Shown here piece after piece: positions 1-11,628 of a stretch of DNA of 64,000 nucleotides (within the stretch, counting starts at the first letter, position 1; each line of letters opens with the position of its first letter). The DNA is from Aptenodytes patagonicus (lineage: Eukaryota; Chordata; Aves; Sphenisciformes; Spheniscidae): contig NC_134975.1 in the NCBI RefSeq assembly GCF_965638725.1, positions 1,128,179-1,192,178 of the forward strand. The letters run 5' to 3'. A program made the translations under genes and the position numbers. The notes beneath the pieces are model-generated. The model was not told the origin of the DNA. It was given only the letters and a program-made list of their open reading frames with translations, and did not search any database.

Positions 1-50
1 GCCGGAGGTAGGCAGCGCTCGACGGGGCTGCCCGGCTGCCCCCCGCGCCG
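1..50 (+). other. TESPA1: Probable non-coding first exon of TESPA1, 5' part outside window
   Basis: The window opens in very GC-rich sequence that ends at a consensus donor (GTGAGT at 51-56). The next good acceptor on this strand is at 1724-1726, just before the TESPA1 start codon. I infer that this is the end of an untranslated first exon. No ATG in frame with TESPA1 is present in it. The transcription start must lie upstream of the window. Confidence 0.5.
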
Positions 51-1726
51 GTGAGTGCCGGAGCCACGCGGAAGGGTTTGGGGGTGGTTTTGCCCCAGGA
101 GGGGCTGCAGGGGTTGGGGGTGGGGCCTGGGATGGAGAGCGGAAGAGCAGGAGGTGGATGGACCTGGGTTTGGGGGGGAGGAGATGGGGCCGTGGGGGTG
201 ATGGGAACTCCGGGCATCTGGGAGAGACGATTCCCGTATCTGGAGCAAAGGGAAAACTCTTTTGTTGCAGCAAAGGGACGGGGAGCGGAGTGGGGACCAG
301 GGGGGCTGAGGGGGACGGGGCTGGGGGCAGCAGGGGACGGGGCTGGGATGCTCCGGGACGTGGCAGGACAAATGAGCCCTGGCCTGGTCCCCCCATCCAT
401 GGTCCCGTGCGCCGCGGCCCCTCGCTGGGCTCTGCAAAGCCCCTTTGCCCCCCCCCAGGGCTGGGTCAGCCTGGGGGGGCCGGGTCAGCCCAGGGGGGCC
501 GGGGGCCGTTAACGCTCACACGGGGCGATCGCAGCATCTCCTGGGGCTGCGGCTCCCGAGGGGCTCGGATGGGGAAAGCACCCGGCCACGTGCCCTGGGC
601 GGGCTGGATGTGGCCTCAATGAAGAGCTCGGCTACGAGGCCGCTGCTCCCTGAACGCCCCCAGCCCCCCCAGCCCGGTGCCCGGAGGTGACGTCCCAGCC
701 CTGAGCATCGCGGGGGTCTGGGGTGGCCCAGGCGGGTGCTGCCAGGTCCTGCCCGGGGCTTCACCCCGTCCCACACCCTGCCCGGCAAGAGGTGAAATGG
801 GGAAATGGTGACAAGATGCCGTCCCTCCGCTGGGGACTTTCGGCGCGGCTGCTGCACGGCGCCGTGGGGTGGGGGATGAACCGCTCTGGCCTTGGGCATG
901 CGGAGCCGGCACCGTGGTGGCTCTGCAAAGCGTTTCCCTCCTCACCCGTGCGGTGGGTGACGGCTGGACCAGGATGCTGGTGCCGCGGGAGATGGCTGGA
1001 TGGGGACGCTCCTGCTCCGGCAGCGCTCGGGTGATGGCTGGACCGGGATGCTCCCGCTCTGGCAGCGCTCAGCCATAGGGACGTGTGGCCGGAGCAGGCG
1101 GGCGGCTCGAGAAACCCATCCCCTGTGGCTGCAGGGGTCTGCCCGGGCTGGGGGGTCCTTGTCCCCAGCCAGGACCTGTGCTGGGGAGGGCAGAGGATGA
1201 GGGACCAGGTGTCCTCAGTGGGTGCCACGGAGTCGCGCAGGAGCTGGGTGCCGGGAGCCTGGGATCCCTCAGGTCCTTCGGGACCAGGGGACTCCTTGGG
1301 GACGTGGTCCCTCGCTTTGCTTGGGGGCTGTAGGACGGGGAGGGGACGGGATTGGAAATCACCTCCCTATGGCAGCTGGCGGGGAGAGGCGCCCGTTCCC
1401 CAGCAGGGAAGGTCCAGGCTCTGGAGATCTGCATCATCTGCCCTGGTGCGTGCCCAGCCGTGGTGCAGCTCTGCACGCCTTATCTCGGCCCTGGCAGCTC
1501 TTCCGTTTGCTCCGGCAGCTCCGTCCCTGTCCCCCTCCAGCCCCTGGGTGCAGCGGGTGCCCGTCGGCACCCAGGGCAATGCCCAGGCTGGGGCAGAGCA
1601 TCCCTGGGATGCCCAGAGCCCACCCAGCCTGCGCCTGCCCGTGGAGCACCCGACTGTCCCACCCCATGGGCAGGAGGTGGAGGAGACCCCCCCCACCAAA
1701 TCTTCACGGCTCTCCTGTCCCTGCAG
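51..1726 (+). other. TESPA1 first intron
   Basis: This is an inferred intron of about 1.7 kb, very GC-rich, between a GTGAGT donor and a TCCCTGCAG acceptor. It contains a short tandem repeat at 957-1073 of about three ~40-bp units sharing the words GATGGCTGGA and GGCAGCGCTC. I see no coding exon or RNA gene. The open frames running through it are long only because stop codons are rare at this GC content. Confidence 0.45.
957..1073 (+). repeat. Short minisatellite, ~40-bp unit, about 3 copies
   Basis: Three degenerate units contain GATGGCTGGA followed by GGATGCT and GGCAGCGCTC. It lies in the first intron of TESPA1. No function is suggested. Confidence 0.6.
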
Positions 1727-1757
1727 GGAGACCCCCGGCCCGCCTGGCGCTGCGGCC

Positions 1758-4700
1758 ATGGAGGGCACGTCGGTGCTCAGCCCCTCCTCGTGGGAGAAGC
1801 GGCGCGCGTGGGCCAGGCAGAGCCGGTGCTGGCGGACCACCGTGGTGGAGGAGGAGGCGGCTGCCGCCATGCAGGACGTCCACGAGCCGCAGCCACCCCA
1901 CCTGGACGACGTCTTCCTTGAAGGTCGGGGGGACCCCGGGGTGCACATGGTTACGGGAGTCCTCGCGTGCTGGGTCGTCTCATGGGTGTTTCTGTCCCCC
2001 CAGGAAGCCCCTCCAGCAAGATAGAGACGTGGCTGCAGGAGTGCGGGTGAGCCGGGGGGCAGGCGGGGGCAGCCTGGGGGTGCCTCTGCCGCGACGCCAT
2101 TCCCACGGGGATTTTGGTGTCACCGCGGGGGCGGCAAGGGCGGTGGGACGATGTTCACGCTTGGCCCTTCCTGGAAGTTGCACCCGAGCAGGCGCGCGGG
2201 TGCCGGCGGGACGACGGCGTGTCCCCCCCCCTCCCCGCTCCCTGCTCGCCCCCGCGCAGGAAGCGCAGGTGGCACCCGGCCGCGGCTCTGCCACATGCCA
2301 GGGCCACCGGCGCGGGGTGCCTGTCCCACGCCAGGCGTCACGCGGGTGCCTCCTGGGAGAAAAACCCCAGCACCATGCCGGGGGGGTCTCCAGGGTCTCC
2401 CGGGGATCTGGGGTCCCTGGGATTGGGGGTCTGCCGAGGGGACCCCCTTCCTGAGCATCCCACCATGGAGCACCTGCCTGCAAGCCCGGCTGCCGTCTCC
2501 TTGCTCTCGCCCTGTGCCCCATCATCTGTGTCCCTGTCCCCACCTCCCGTCCCGTCGTGCTCAGGTCTCCCATCCCATCTCCAGCCCCCCGGCATGGCTG
2601 GGGGCGGGGGGGGCTGTAACCGGGGTTTTGCTCTGACGCAGGTCATCGGTGGAGGTCCAGCCGGAGGAGCTGGGCTTGCCGGGCCCCTTCGGTACGTCGG
2701 CTTTGCCCCCGTGGTTCTCCTGGGGTGCTGAGGCTGGTGGTCCCTGCGCGTCCCCAAAGCCCACCCAGCCCGCGGGCTGTGCGCGAGGTGCAGGGCGATG
2801 GGCAGGGAGGTCTCCGAGGACCTTGAGACCTGTCCCCAGCTCTGGGTGTCCCCGCGCCTCGCAAGGCTTTGCTCTCTCGCAGTGTGTGGGAGCAACGGGA
2901 CCAGCTTCGAGGATGACCTGACCCTGGGAGCTGAAGGTACCAATGAACCCTGGGCGCTCCGGGGTGTCCCCTCCTGCGGTGTCACTGTCACCCCATGGGC
3001 AGAGCTGCCCCGGTGGAGGCAGGGGAGCTAGGGACAGGCAGGATCAGACCCGGGGGGATAGCTACCATCGGTAGCTTTTTCTCCAGGAAGGTTTCGGTGG
3101 GGCTGGGCTGTCCCCAAGCTCTGCGTCCCCCCGGGCTCCGGGCTGTGGCCGCCAGAAAGGACATCTCCCAGGGTGGCGAGTGTGGGACCTATCCCCAAAA
3201 CGCCCCATCTCACTCCCTGCCGCCTCTCTGCTCCCTTTTCCCAGCTCTTCTGCTACCGGGGAGCGACAAGGCCACGGGCAGGTGAGGTTTTGGGTCCCGG
3301 GGGAGGCTGGCGTAGGGGGCTGGGGGCACTGTCCCCGTGCATCCCGCTGGCAGCATCCCCTTCACTCAGCCCCGTCCCTCTCCCTGCCACAGAGCTCTGT
3401 GGAACAAGCACCTCAACCTGGGGCACAGCATGGCATCCAGTGCCCTCTCCAGCCTCACCACCAAGACCAGCTCCAGGTAGGAGCTGGGGGGGGTCTCGGG
3501 GGGGGGGGTGTCAGGTCACCCCCTTGTGAGACCTGTCCCTGTGGGGCTGAGCCGGGGCTGCCCCCCACCCCGCAGCATCTCCGAGGTCCTGGATTGGCGG
3601 CAGGCGGACGCCGAGGAGATCCTCTACAACCTGGGCTTCGTGCAGAGCGAGCCGGGGGCCGTGGCCCGCATCCCCGCGCGTTTCTTCTCGGCTCCTTCCC
3701 GCGCCAAGGGCATCGACTTCCAGCTCTTCCTCAAGGCCCAAGTGCGGCGCATGGAGATGGAGGACCCCTGCCTGATGCTGGCCAGTGAGTGACACCTGGG
3801 TTCCCAAGACCCCGCCCGGGGAGACACCGACACGTGGGATGGGATCCGCCATGCTGGCTGGGCTTTGCCCCTTTGGGGTGGTGGGAAAGATGCTCCCGTG
3901 CCTCAGTTTCCCCATGCATGAGCTGGGGGAATGCACCCAGCCCACCCTGCCCCTGCTGCAGCCCCCTGCCCCATCTCCCAGCCTCCCCGAGCATCCCTCA
4001 CCCCACAGCCCCCCTGACGCCCCCCCCATCTCCTCCTGGCCCCCCAGGTCGCTTCCAGCAGGTCCAGGCTCTGGCTGCCACGGCCGACGCTTTCTTCTGC
4101 CTCTACTCCTACGTCTCGCGGACCCCCGTGCAGCGCATCTCCCCCTCCCGCCTCACCTGGGCTTGTCCCGACGTCCCCGACATCCTCATCGCCCCCACCC
4201 AGCCCTGCACCCTCTCGCCCGTGGAGCGTCTGAAGAAGGCTGTGTCCACCATGTGCCTCTACACGTCCCCGCGGGACGAGGACAGCCCGCGGGGGACTGG
4301 CCGGGCGCCCACCGTGCCCACCGGCCAGCCCAGCACCCTGGGGAAGGTGGTGCAGGAGGTGCTGGAGCGGGCGCGGGAGAAGCGGTTTCGGTTTGACCCG
4401 GCCGATGTCCTCGAGGGCTGGGGAAGGGACGGGGGTGCAGGGACGGTGCAGCACTGGCGGGGAGCGAAGGGGGGTCCCCCAGTGCCGCCGTCACCGTGGC
4501 TGGTGCAGGGTGTCCCTGCGTGTCCCCATCACGGTGCTGCGGATGCCCCAGCGTGCTGCCGAGGGGAGTGGGAGCCGTCCCCGAGGCCAGCCCCAGGGGG
4601 GACGCCGGCGGGTGCTGCACGGGGATGCCTGGAACGGTCCTGTCCCCATGGTCGGGGGAGCGGTGACAGCCCTGCAGGGGTGGCTCAGGGGGCCGGGGAT

Positions 4701-5891
4701 GCTCTGTGCCCAGTGGGAGCAGGACGGGTCAGCACGGAGGAGCACCAGTCAGACGCTGCTGCGAATGTCACCTTGTCCTTGACGCCAGGTCCCCTGTCCC
4801 CCCATGCCGGCCGCGTGTGGGTCACCCCTGAGCACACAGAGGGGCTGGGATCCGAGGGGGACTCCGGCTTCGGCTCCGGCTCCTGGGGGACCTCCCCCAG
4901 GAGGAAGGCAGGGTCCCGCGGGTGCCACCTGGGCGACCCCCTGGACCCCGCTGGGGCACGTTCCCCTGGCTCAGACACACCAAGAGCTGGAAGCCACCGG
5001 GCTCGGCGGAGCAGGGGCCGGCACCGGGAGGGGCCCTTGAGGGATGCCGGGCCGCAGCAGGGGGATGCGCCAGGGCTGCAGCCCCCCGGGAAGGGCCCCT
5101 TGCCCCACCGTCCTGGCTGTCAGGAGCCGGCGGACTCCTTCGAGATGGAGGAGGTGAGGGGCGATGCCCGGGTGATGGGCGCAGAGGGGTGGGGGGCAGG
5201 AGAGGGCTGGGAGCAGGGGGCAGCAGCGCAGGGGGACCCTTTGGCTGGCGGGTGATGCTGGGCGAGCCGGCGTGGGGCGGGAAGGAGCTGGAGTGGGAAA
5301 CGTCCCCGGAGCGTTCTTAGGCTTTTAAGGTTTGAATGATTTAGAGCTTCAAATGGAGCCTCTTGCAGGGGGGAGCTGGGGTCACGGGCACGATGGCCGG
5401 CTCCTGCACACGCGCGCACGCCTGCGTGGGCTCACATATGTGCGCAAGCATCCTTGCACACACACAGGGGTGCATGGCTGTGCACAGAGGCACTGATGCA
5501 CCTCTGCACATGCACACGTGTGCACCGACACACTCACCCGGTGCAGCTCCTCACCCAGCCCTGCTGCATCCCATCTGCAGGTCCTGAGCGCCAGCGAGGA
5601 GGATGATGATGATGGCGATGCCTGTAAGGAAGCCGGCCGGTCCCTCCATCCCTCCGTCGGGGTCCGGAGAAGTAAGTCGTAGGGTTTTCCCGTCCTCCTG
5701 GGGGGCAGAGGGGCGGCCATCCCAGCGGGTGCCCGGTGCCAGTGTGTGTCCCCGTGTCCCTCCGTCCCCCTGCTCCAGGCTTCATGCTGCACGCCAGCAG
5801 CGGGCAGTCTGACAGCAGCGGCTTCGTGGAGGAGCCGGTGCCCGGCCAGCCGCCCGCCGCCCGGCTCCACGGCACCGACCAGACGGTCTGA
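1758..5891 (+). CDS. TESPA1: TESPA1, thymocyte-expressed positive-selection-associated protein 1
   Basis: Adaptor of the ITPRID/KRAP family. In mammals it binds IP3 receptors, PLC-gamma1 and GRB2 and supports TCR calcium and ERK signalling in thymocytes. Coding exons: 1758-1923, 2004-2046, 2642-2691, 2883-2936, 3245-3281, 3393-3476, 3576-3784, 4048-5153, 5581-5671, 5779-5891. They total 1953 nt (650 residues plus stop) and all phases agree. Recognition rests on the N-terminus (VLSPSSWEKRRAW), KIETWLQEC, GTSFEDDLTLGAE, the RIPARFF...KGIDFQLFLKAQVRR block (about residues 180-205) and DAFFCLYSYVS. The human protein is about 521 residues; the excess lies in exon 8, which stays open for 1106 nt, and in the last exon. 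Part of exon 8 (about 4415-4788) is low-complexity and could hide an in-frame intron, since a good acceptor sits at 4786-4788. The last exon encodes an SSGQSDSSGFVEEP tail that I associate with the larger KRAP-like relatives. Identity is firm; exon 8 is less so. Confidence 0.94.
5401..5535 (+). repeat. CA/CG-rich simple repeat in TESPA1 intron
   Basis: A degenerate alternating CA/TG/CG tract lies between coding exons 8 and 9. It matches the style of the larger tracts near 27.3 and 28.4 kb. Confidence 0.6.
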
Positions 5892-6015
5892 GGCCACCGC
5901 AGAAGGACCTGGGCTTGCCCTGGTGCCGGCAGGAGCCACGGCAAGGTGCTGGATGGACCGTACCGTACCGCCATGTTTCGGACACGGAGACCATCCTCAG
6001 CCGAGGGCTGAGCAC

Positions 6016-6097
6016 TGCCTGTACACGTGTGTGTGTGTGTGGGTGCACGTGTGGGTGCGGGTGCACATGTGGGTGCACGTGTGGGTGTTTGGCACAG
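6016..6097 (+). repeat. GT-rich repeat in TESPA1 3' UTR
   Basis: A (GT)n run followed by repeats of GTGGGTGCAC lies inside the inferred 3' UTR, between the stop at 5891 and the poly(A) signal at 6325. Confidence 0.65.
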
Positions 6098-6324
6098 AAA
6101 ACATTTTGACTCAGGACTTTTGCTCCGAGGGGCACGGGCATCCCCCCTCTGCCCAACCTGCTGGTTCTGGGGCCGTGGCTGCACCGGGGCAGCACCGGGG
6201 ACGTCTCCCCCGCGCCTGGCTCTTGGGGACATCACTCGCACTTTGGCCACGGTTGGTCACCCGTGCTGCAGCGCCTGTAACACTAGGACGGGGGTTTGCT
6301 AGGCAGAGCCAGCAGCACGCTGGA

Positions 6325-6330
6325 AATAAA
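6325..6330 (+). terminator. TESPA1: Poly(A) signal of TESPA1
   Basis: AATAAA lies 434 nt after the TESPA1 stop codon and is followed by GT-rich sequence (GGTGGTGCTTGTG). It is the first canonical signal downstream on this strand. Confidence 0.75.
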
Positions 6331-6349
6331 GTTCCCAAAGGGACGGTGG

Positions 6350-9300
6350 TGCTTGTGTCCCTGCCTGGAGCTGCCGGGGGTGTGGGGATCTGGCCCTGCC
6401 CACCCCCTCTGGGGTGGAGACCCCCAGCACGAACCCTCCTGGTACCCCAAAGGGGCCTGAGCTGGGGGGCTCCGCTCAGCTCCGGGTCTTCCCTGGGGAC
6501 AGAGGAGCTACCACCAAGGCTGGGGGGTTCCTGCCCGACAGACCCCATGTGCCATCCCACCCCTGCTCAAGGGCTTGCAGCAGGGCTGGGGACCCGTGGT
6601 GCCCCCCACGGACACGCATGCCCCGGCTGGGGTGCGAGCCCAGGGGTAGGAGTGGAGCAGCAGGTGCTGCTGGGGACTTTTTTGGCCTCTCCATCTTCTC
6701 TCGCCCCTGCTGAGCCTCCCTTCTGTTTCCTTATCGGGGTACTTCATGGCTCCAGGCCTGTTTTTCATCTTCCTGCCACCTTATCTTTCTGGCTCGTTCT
6801 TCTTCCCCTCTGCGCGATCTGGGCATCTGAAGGAAACCGCATCGAGATGATGCTGGGTCTGCGCCGGCTGCTCCTTAACCCCTCCTGCGCTGCTGCCGCC
6901 GCTCACCCGGGCAGGGCACGGGCAGCTTTGTTGGTGGCTTTTCCCCCAGGTGATGTGGGCACCGAGCATGGGCACGGCCCCAAATTGGGCAGTGGAGGGT
7001 AGTGGGTGCTGGTTGGGCACCCCAGCAGCCTCCCGTGGGGCTCACCCTGAAGTGGCCGCAAGCCACAAATTCAGGGTCCAGCTCTGCTCCTGCCCCTCTA
7101 GATCTACCTAGGGGATGGGGACAGGTCACGTCACCCCAGGCCAGAGACCCATGACCTCAGGAAGGAGCCACCACAGTCGCCCTCCTCCCCGGGCTCTCAC
7201 GGTCCCCATCCTGGCTGCCCACCACAGCGGTGGTCCACGACCCTCCGCTCTCGGGTGCAAGGATGGCACCAGCCCCAGGGCATCGGCGCTGGAGTTACTG
7301 GAAAAGAAAAGTCCTGGTGGATAAGCAAACCCCAGGGCTTCCCCGTGGAGAGCAGCCAAAGGCGGATTATCCTGGATTAGCCCCACGGCCCCTCCGGCAC
7401 CAAGGCTGGCTCCCACAACCCATCCTGGCAGCACTGTGGGTCTCATGGCAGGGGACGGTCCCAACCTGCCAGGGCTGCTCCGCGCTGGTTCGGGCTGCCC
7501 AGGGCTGCGCTTTATCCTCCTCCTCGGTCTCTGCAGAGGGGTCCACGGGGGACCCCCCAAACCTGGAGACTCCTGCAAGCTCTGGCAGTGACCCCCAGGT
7601 GCCTTCTCGGTCCCCTGGCTCTGCCCGGCCCCGGCTCATCCGAGAAACACACCCTCCTCTGCCCCGGGATTTGTCAGGCAGCTCCTGGACGGGGCTGTCC
7701 GAAGCCTCCTGAGAAAGCCTTGGTGGAGCACGGCTGGAGCTCAGGACCAGGTTACCCATCCCTGCGGATGCCCGAGGCCAGCCCCACCCTGACGGTGCCT
7801 GCAGGAACCATTTGTCAGACCGAACTGGGACCCGGCTGGAAACCAGTGCACTGAACGGAGGAACCGCTGGGAACAAGTAGCTGGTGATGGGGACGGGGCA
7901 GGGGACACGGCGTGACATCTTCATCCAGCTTTGCTGCCGAACCCAGGGAAACGGCAGCTGCGGCTTCGTCAAATTTCATGCAAATGTTGAAGCCCTCGGT
8001 GCTTCTGAGGCCGGAGCCGGGGGTTTTAGGGCAGAGGTGAATTAACCTGGCGGGATGGAGTACCTTGTAAATGGTACAGCATCAAATTGAAGTTACACTT
8101 GTGCTCCCCAGCCTCCCCACGCCGGGTATTTGGGTATTTTCTCCCCGAGCCAGGATCCCAGCTGCGACCCGCTCCCCCCCGGGGGGTTTTGGTTCCGCAT
8201 CGTGCATCCAGGTGCCTGGAATCCCACCCCGGGGCAGAGCTGGGTGCTCTGAGGTTCTCCCCTCCCTCCTCTTTCCACGGGGAATGAACGTACCCGGCCT
8301 GCGAAGCCAGGTACGCAGCACAAATCCTCCCTCGGGCAATGGGCAGGAGAAATGCATGGAAAATACTGAAGATTTATCCCCTGTCTCTGAAGCCAAGAGG
8401 CAGCGAAGGCTCTGCCTGGGGCCAGCGATGGTGATTTATGGGTGCAAACGGGTAAGTGTCCTCTTCTCTGAGCTCTTGCAAAGAGACTGTGCAATTTCTG
8501 AGACCCCACCTGAGCAGGGACAATGTGATTTTGCAGGTTTTAGACTGAAAATAAAAGACTTGGGACTGTGCAGAGCGTTTAAATTCGGGGATGAACAGCC
8601 CACAGCCCGCCGCAGAAAGAGCTCAGTGCATTCGCTCGCCCAAGGGCCGGAGGAATGATGCCGCCAAGCTGTGGGAGCACCTTCCCACGGGGAGCATGAG
8701 CTGTTTGAGATGGCAGGGAAGCGGCCAGGAGCTGCAAGTGTGGACCATGTCCTACATCTGGGTACGGGTTTGCTACGGGACCCCATCCGCCACCCCAGTA
8801 GCACCCCATCCACACCCCCATCCAGGACCCAGCCTGCTGGACCATCTCCTGGGGCACGTCCCTGGGTGTCCCCCCCCCGCCCGCCAGCCCAGGCAGCTGC
8901 TGTCGGCGCCTCCGCAAAGCTTTCCCTAAAGTTTCACCTAAACCTTTTTCCCGCGTTTTCAGTCTGGAGGTCTGAAACCACCCAGGCGAATCCCTCCCGG
9001 CCGCGCCGTCAGCGCTGTCTGTGCCGGCATCGCGGCGGGTCACGCTCGGCTGCTCCATCCGCCCCGGCCGCGGTGCAATGCCGATGCAGGGCTGTCAAGC
9101 CGGGCTGTGCCGGCACCGCACTTCCCCCCCGCCTTGCATGCCTGGAGAGACATGACATGGCTCCCTCCCTCCCCCGGCTCACGTACGCTCCGGACGGGGT
9201 TTGTTTGCTGAGCAGTGCCGGGGAGATTATTCATCCAGGTTTTTTTGCAGTTCACGGCAGCCTCGGCTCTCCCTGCAGAGCCATGGCTTGTCCTTGTCTC

Positions 9301-9596
9301 GTGCAGCTCGTGGTCCCTCCCGTGCTCCGGCCCATGCCCTTGGCCTCAGAGCACCAACCCCCTTTGGCTCAGCTAATCCCGTTAATCAGTGAAGATGTTC
9401 TGAGCTCAACCCGCATCCCCAAAAGGGGGGAGAGATGCTCTGCCCCACTCACCCCCGAAACGAGGAGGAGCTGGGGCCGGACTGGACCACGAGGATGCTC
9501 CTGCACCATCCCTGTCCCGCTGCCACCTGGTGAGCGCAGCTCTGCCCCAATTCCCAAGCGGAGCCGTCCTCCCCTCCTGTTACCTCTGTGTTTCAG
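6350..9596. other. Intergenic stretch, no gene recognised
   Basis: Unique GC-rich DNA follows TESPA1. A somewhat less GC-rich patch at about 7900-8600 holds a consensus GTAAGT donor at 8453, preceded by an open frame. Another donor (GTGAGC) is at 9530. These could be upstream exons of the terminal exon proposed at 9597, but no protein family is recognisable. I see no RNA gene or transposon. Confidence 0.4.
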
Positions 9597-9790
9597 GGGC
9601 TGCGTGTATCAGCATGACGATCCCCACCATCACCTCCCCCGTGCATCCCCACTCCCTGCGCGGCCAGGACCGGGCTGGCTTCACGTGCCCCTCCGTCTCA
9701 CCAAGCCTCTGCCGTTCCCGCACGTCCCCTCGCTGTCTGTTATCTGTCAAGCGGTGAGAAATAAAGTGCTGGAGCCAAAAACGTGCTCCG
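9597..9790 (+). other. Possible orphan 3'-terminal exon with poly(A) signal
   Basis: A pyrimidine-rich acceptor (CTCTGTGTTTCAG, ending at 9596) is followed by about 165 nt and then a canonical AATAAA at 9760-9765, with a GT-containing stretch downstream. That is the layout of a last exon on the plus strand. One frame is open to a TGA at 9755-9757, almost touching the poly(A) signal, so the exon may well be non-coding. Possible upstream donors are at 8453 and 9530. No homologue is recognised. Confidence 0.35.
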
Positions 9791-9829
9791 TGATGAGCAG
9801 GAAAGGTCTGCGGCTGGGGGGCTGGCGGT

Positions 9830-10010
9830 CGAGGAGCATATAGGGGCTGGGGAGTGAGCAGGGGGCTAGAGAGTGAGCTGGGGGGGGGCTTGGGGAGTAT
9901 GGGGTGCGTGGGAGGGCATGGGAGGCTTGTGGGGTGAACTTGGGGGACTATGGAGTGTACTGGGGTGGTACGGAGCGCACTGGGATGATGCGGAGTGGGA
10001 GCCATGGAGC
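9830..10010 (+). repeat. Degenerate G-rich repeat
   Basis: Irregular units of roughly 16-20 bp resembling GGGGAGTGAGCTGGG and GGGAGTATGGGG. It lies just upstream of the small secreted-peptide gene. Confidence 0.45.
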
Positions 10011-10272
10011 TACACGAGCTGTTGGGGTTTTGAGGACTCAGGAATTGCTTGGCACACGGAGGACCGGGAGCCCTGGGAACGGGGCCGGGGCTGGTTGGGG
10101 TGTTCTTGGGGCTGGCAGCGGGGCCAGCTGTGCTGCCCGGAGGGGCTACAGGGCTAATCCGGGCTAATCCTGCCCCTGGCTGGGCGCCTGGGCACGGGTA
10201 TCTTCCCACACCTGGAAAATCCTGTGCATCCCCGAGCCCTCCCAGCCCTGGCTGATTGATGCCTGCTGCCTT

Positions 10273-10278
10273 CATAAG
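10273..10278 (+). promoter_or_regulatory. Possible TATA-like element of small secreted gene
   Basis: CATAAG in a TTCATAAGG context lies 75 nt upstream of the ATG at 10348. This spacing would give a start site near 10300 and a 5' leader of about 45 nt. It is a weak match to TATAAA and is only suggestive. Confidence 0.3.
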
Positions 10279-10347
10279 GGACAGACCCCAGCCCCGGCTG
10301 ATCCCTGGGTGGCTCCTGGCCGTGCCTGTCATCCGAAATCCTCCGGG

Positions 10348-11411
10348 ATGATGAAGCTCTGGGTCGTCCTGCTGCTGGCCAGGCTCGCCTGCAGCCTGGC
10401 TGCTGGCTGTGAGTCGGGCAGGTCCCCGGAGGGACGCGGGGTGGCACTGGGGTGGTCCCCAGGGGGGTGCGGGAGGGGGGTCAGGCCGTCCAGGCGTGTG
10501 TGTCAAGGGGCTGGGTGCAGAGTGGGGGGTGTTCTGTGCGCGGTGGGGGGTCCTGACAGCCCGCTGAGGTGGGCGATGCCGTCTTTCTTCCTCCTGCAGT
10601 TCCTCTTGATGAGACGCCTTCCGCAAGCTCTGGTGAGTTGGGGGTCCCGCCTGTGAATCCTGCTCACCCGGGGGGGTCTGGTGGCCGGGCTGCAAGGTAG
10701 AGGTTTGGGACCCCCCAAAGACCCCGAGCCCTCCAGGGAACGGCGAGTCTTTGAGGTTTTTTCTCTTGTTCTGAAGGCGGGGTTGTTCCTGGCGGGTGAG
10801 GATGCTCCTGCATCCGTCTCTTCCCTCCAAGGCAGGTGGGGAAGCGTGTGGGTCGGACCCAGAGGGCACAGATGGGGTCTGAGCAGCCCCGGCTGCCTGC
10901 GAACCCCGCAGCAAGAGGCGGCTCCCTCGGGGCCGGGGAAGGGGCCGGTGGCCTTGGCCTGGGTGTCAGCGCAAGGGTCAAGATGTGCCGGGGCGTCATG
11001 GGCCACCGGTTTCGGTGGGTGGGTGGGAGGTACCGTGGGGGGGGATGAGGAGCACCCTGTTAGCGGCACATTGGGGTGCTCGGGTACCCCCGTTTCTTCC
11101 CGCAGATGTTGAGACAGCCAAGAAGGCTGACGAAGGACTGCTGGGCCTTCTTGTTGACATGCTGGACAGACTCTCGACGGCTCTGAATTCCAACCTCATT
11201 GGGTGAGCGGGGAAGGGGGGGCTCTGCCGCGGTCGGTGGGGACAGCAATGCTGCCGCCCCGAGAGGCATCCCCAGCTCCTTCCCACCCGCTGGATGCCGG
11301 TGGGGGAGGTAGTGGGGTGGGTGCTGGGGGGCTGGTTGCGTGCTCCCGTGAGGGTGGGATGGTGGGACTGGGCCAGGTCTCACCTCTTCGGTGTTTTCTC
11401 TCTTCCAGGTG
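10348..11411 (+). CDS. Candidate small secreted peptide gene (~64 residues), unrecognised
   Basis: Coding exons are 10348-10408, 10600-10632, 11106-11202 and the stop in 11409-11411. All splice sites are canonical and phases agree (phase 1, 1, 2). Exon 1 is a textbook signal peptide, MMKLWVVLLLA...SLAAG. The mature part is about 44 residues: an acidic segment (FPLDETPSASS), then DVETAKKADEG, then GLLGLLVDMLDRLSTAL, whose Leu/Val spacing suits an amphipathic helix. Eight acidic and three basic residues give a net charge near -5; there is no cysteine. Exon 4 continues as 3' UTR to another donor at about 11432, and a poly(A) signal is at 12068. I do not recognise the protein. Its size, signal exon, acidic middle and C-terminal helix, and its place beside TESPA1 and NEUROD4, recall mammalian dermcidin, lacritin, GLYCAM1 and MUCL1. 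A role as an antimicrobial, tear or mucosal peptide would be inference only. Confidence 0.6.
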
Positions 11412-11628
11412 ACCAGCGAGCAGCCAGCACAGTAAGTCACTCCCTTCCCAGGGGAGCCTGGGGACACGGGGTGTCCTGTCGCTGGCAGGGATGCAGCTCC
11501 AGGGATGGGGGTTGGGTGGGGGGGTCCTCTCCTGGCGGCACTGGGAGTCCCCACCACCTCCCATGGCTGCCCGGGACCGTGCCCTGCTCCTTCTCTGCTG
11601 GGCACTGAGCACCCGAACCTCCTCGTCA

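Noticed and set aside
1083-2454. Long open frames of 300-400 codons across the TESPA1 5' region on both strands
   Set aside because: They follow from scarcity of stop codons at high GC; their proteins are Gly/Pro/Arg-rich without domains, and they cross well-supported TESPA1 splice sites.
8071-8658. 195-codon open frame ending in ...KIKDLGLCRAFKFGDEQ
   Set aside because: No recognisable domain, no family match and no coherent start. At most a 5' part near the donor at 8453 might belong to the orphan transcript.
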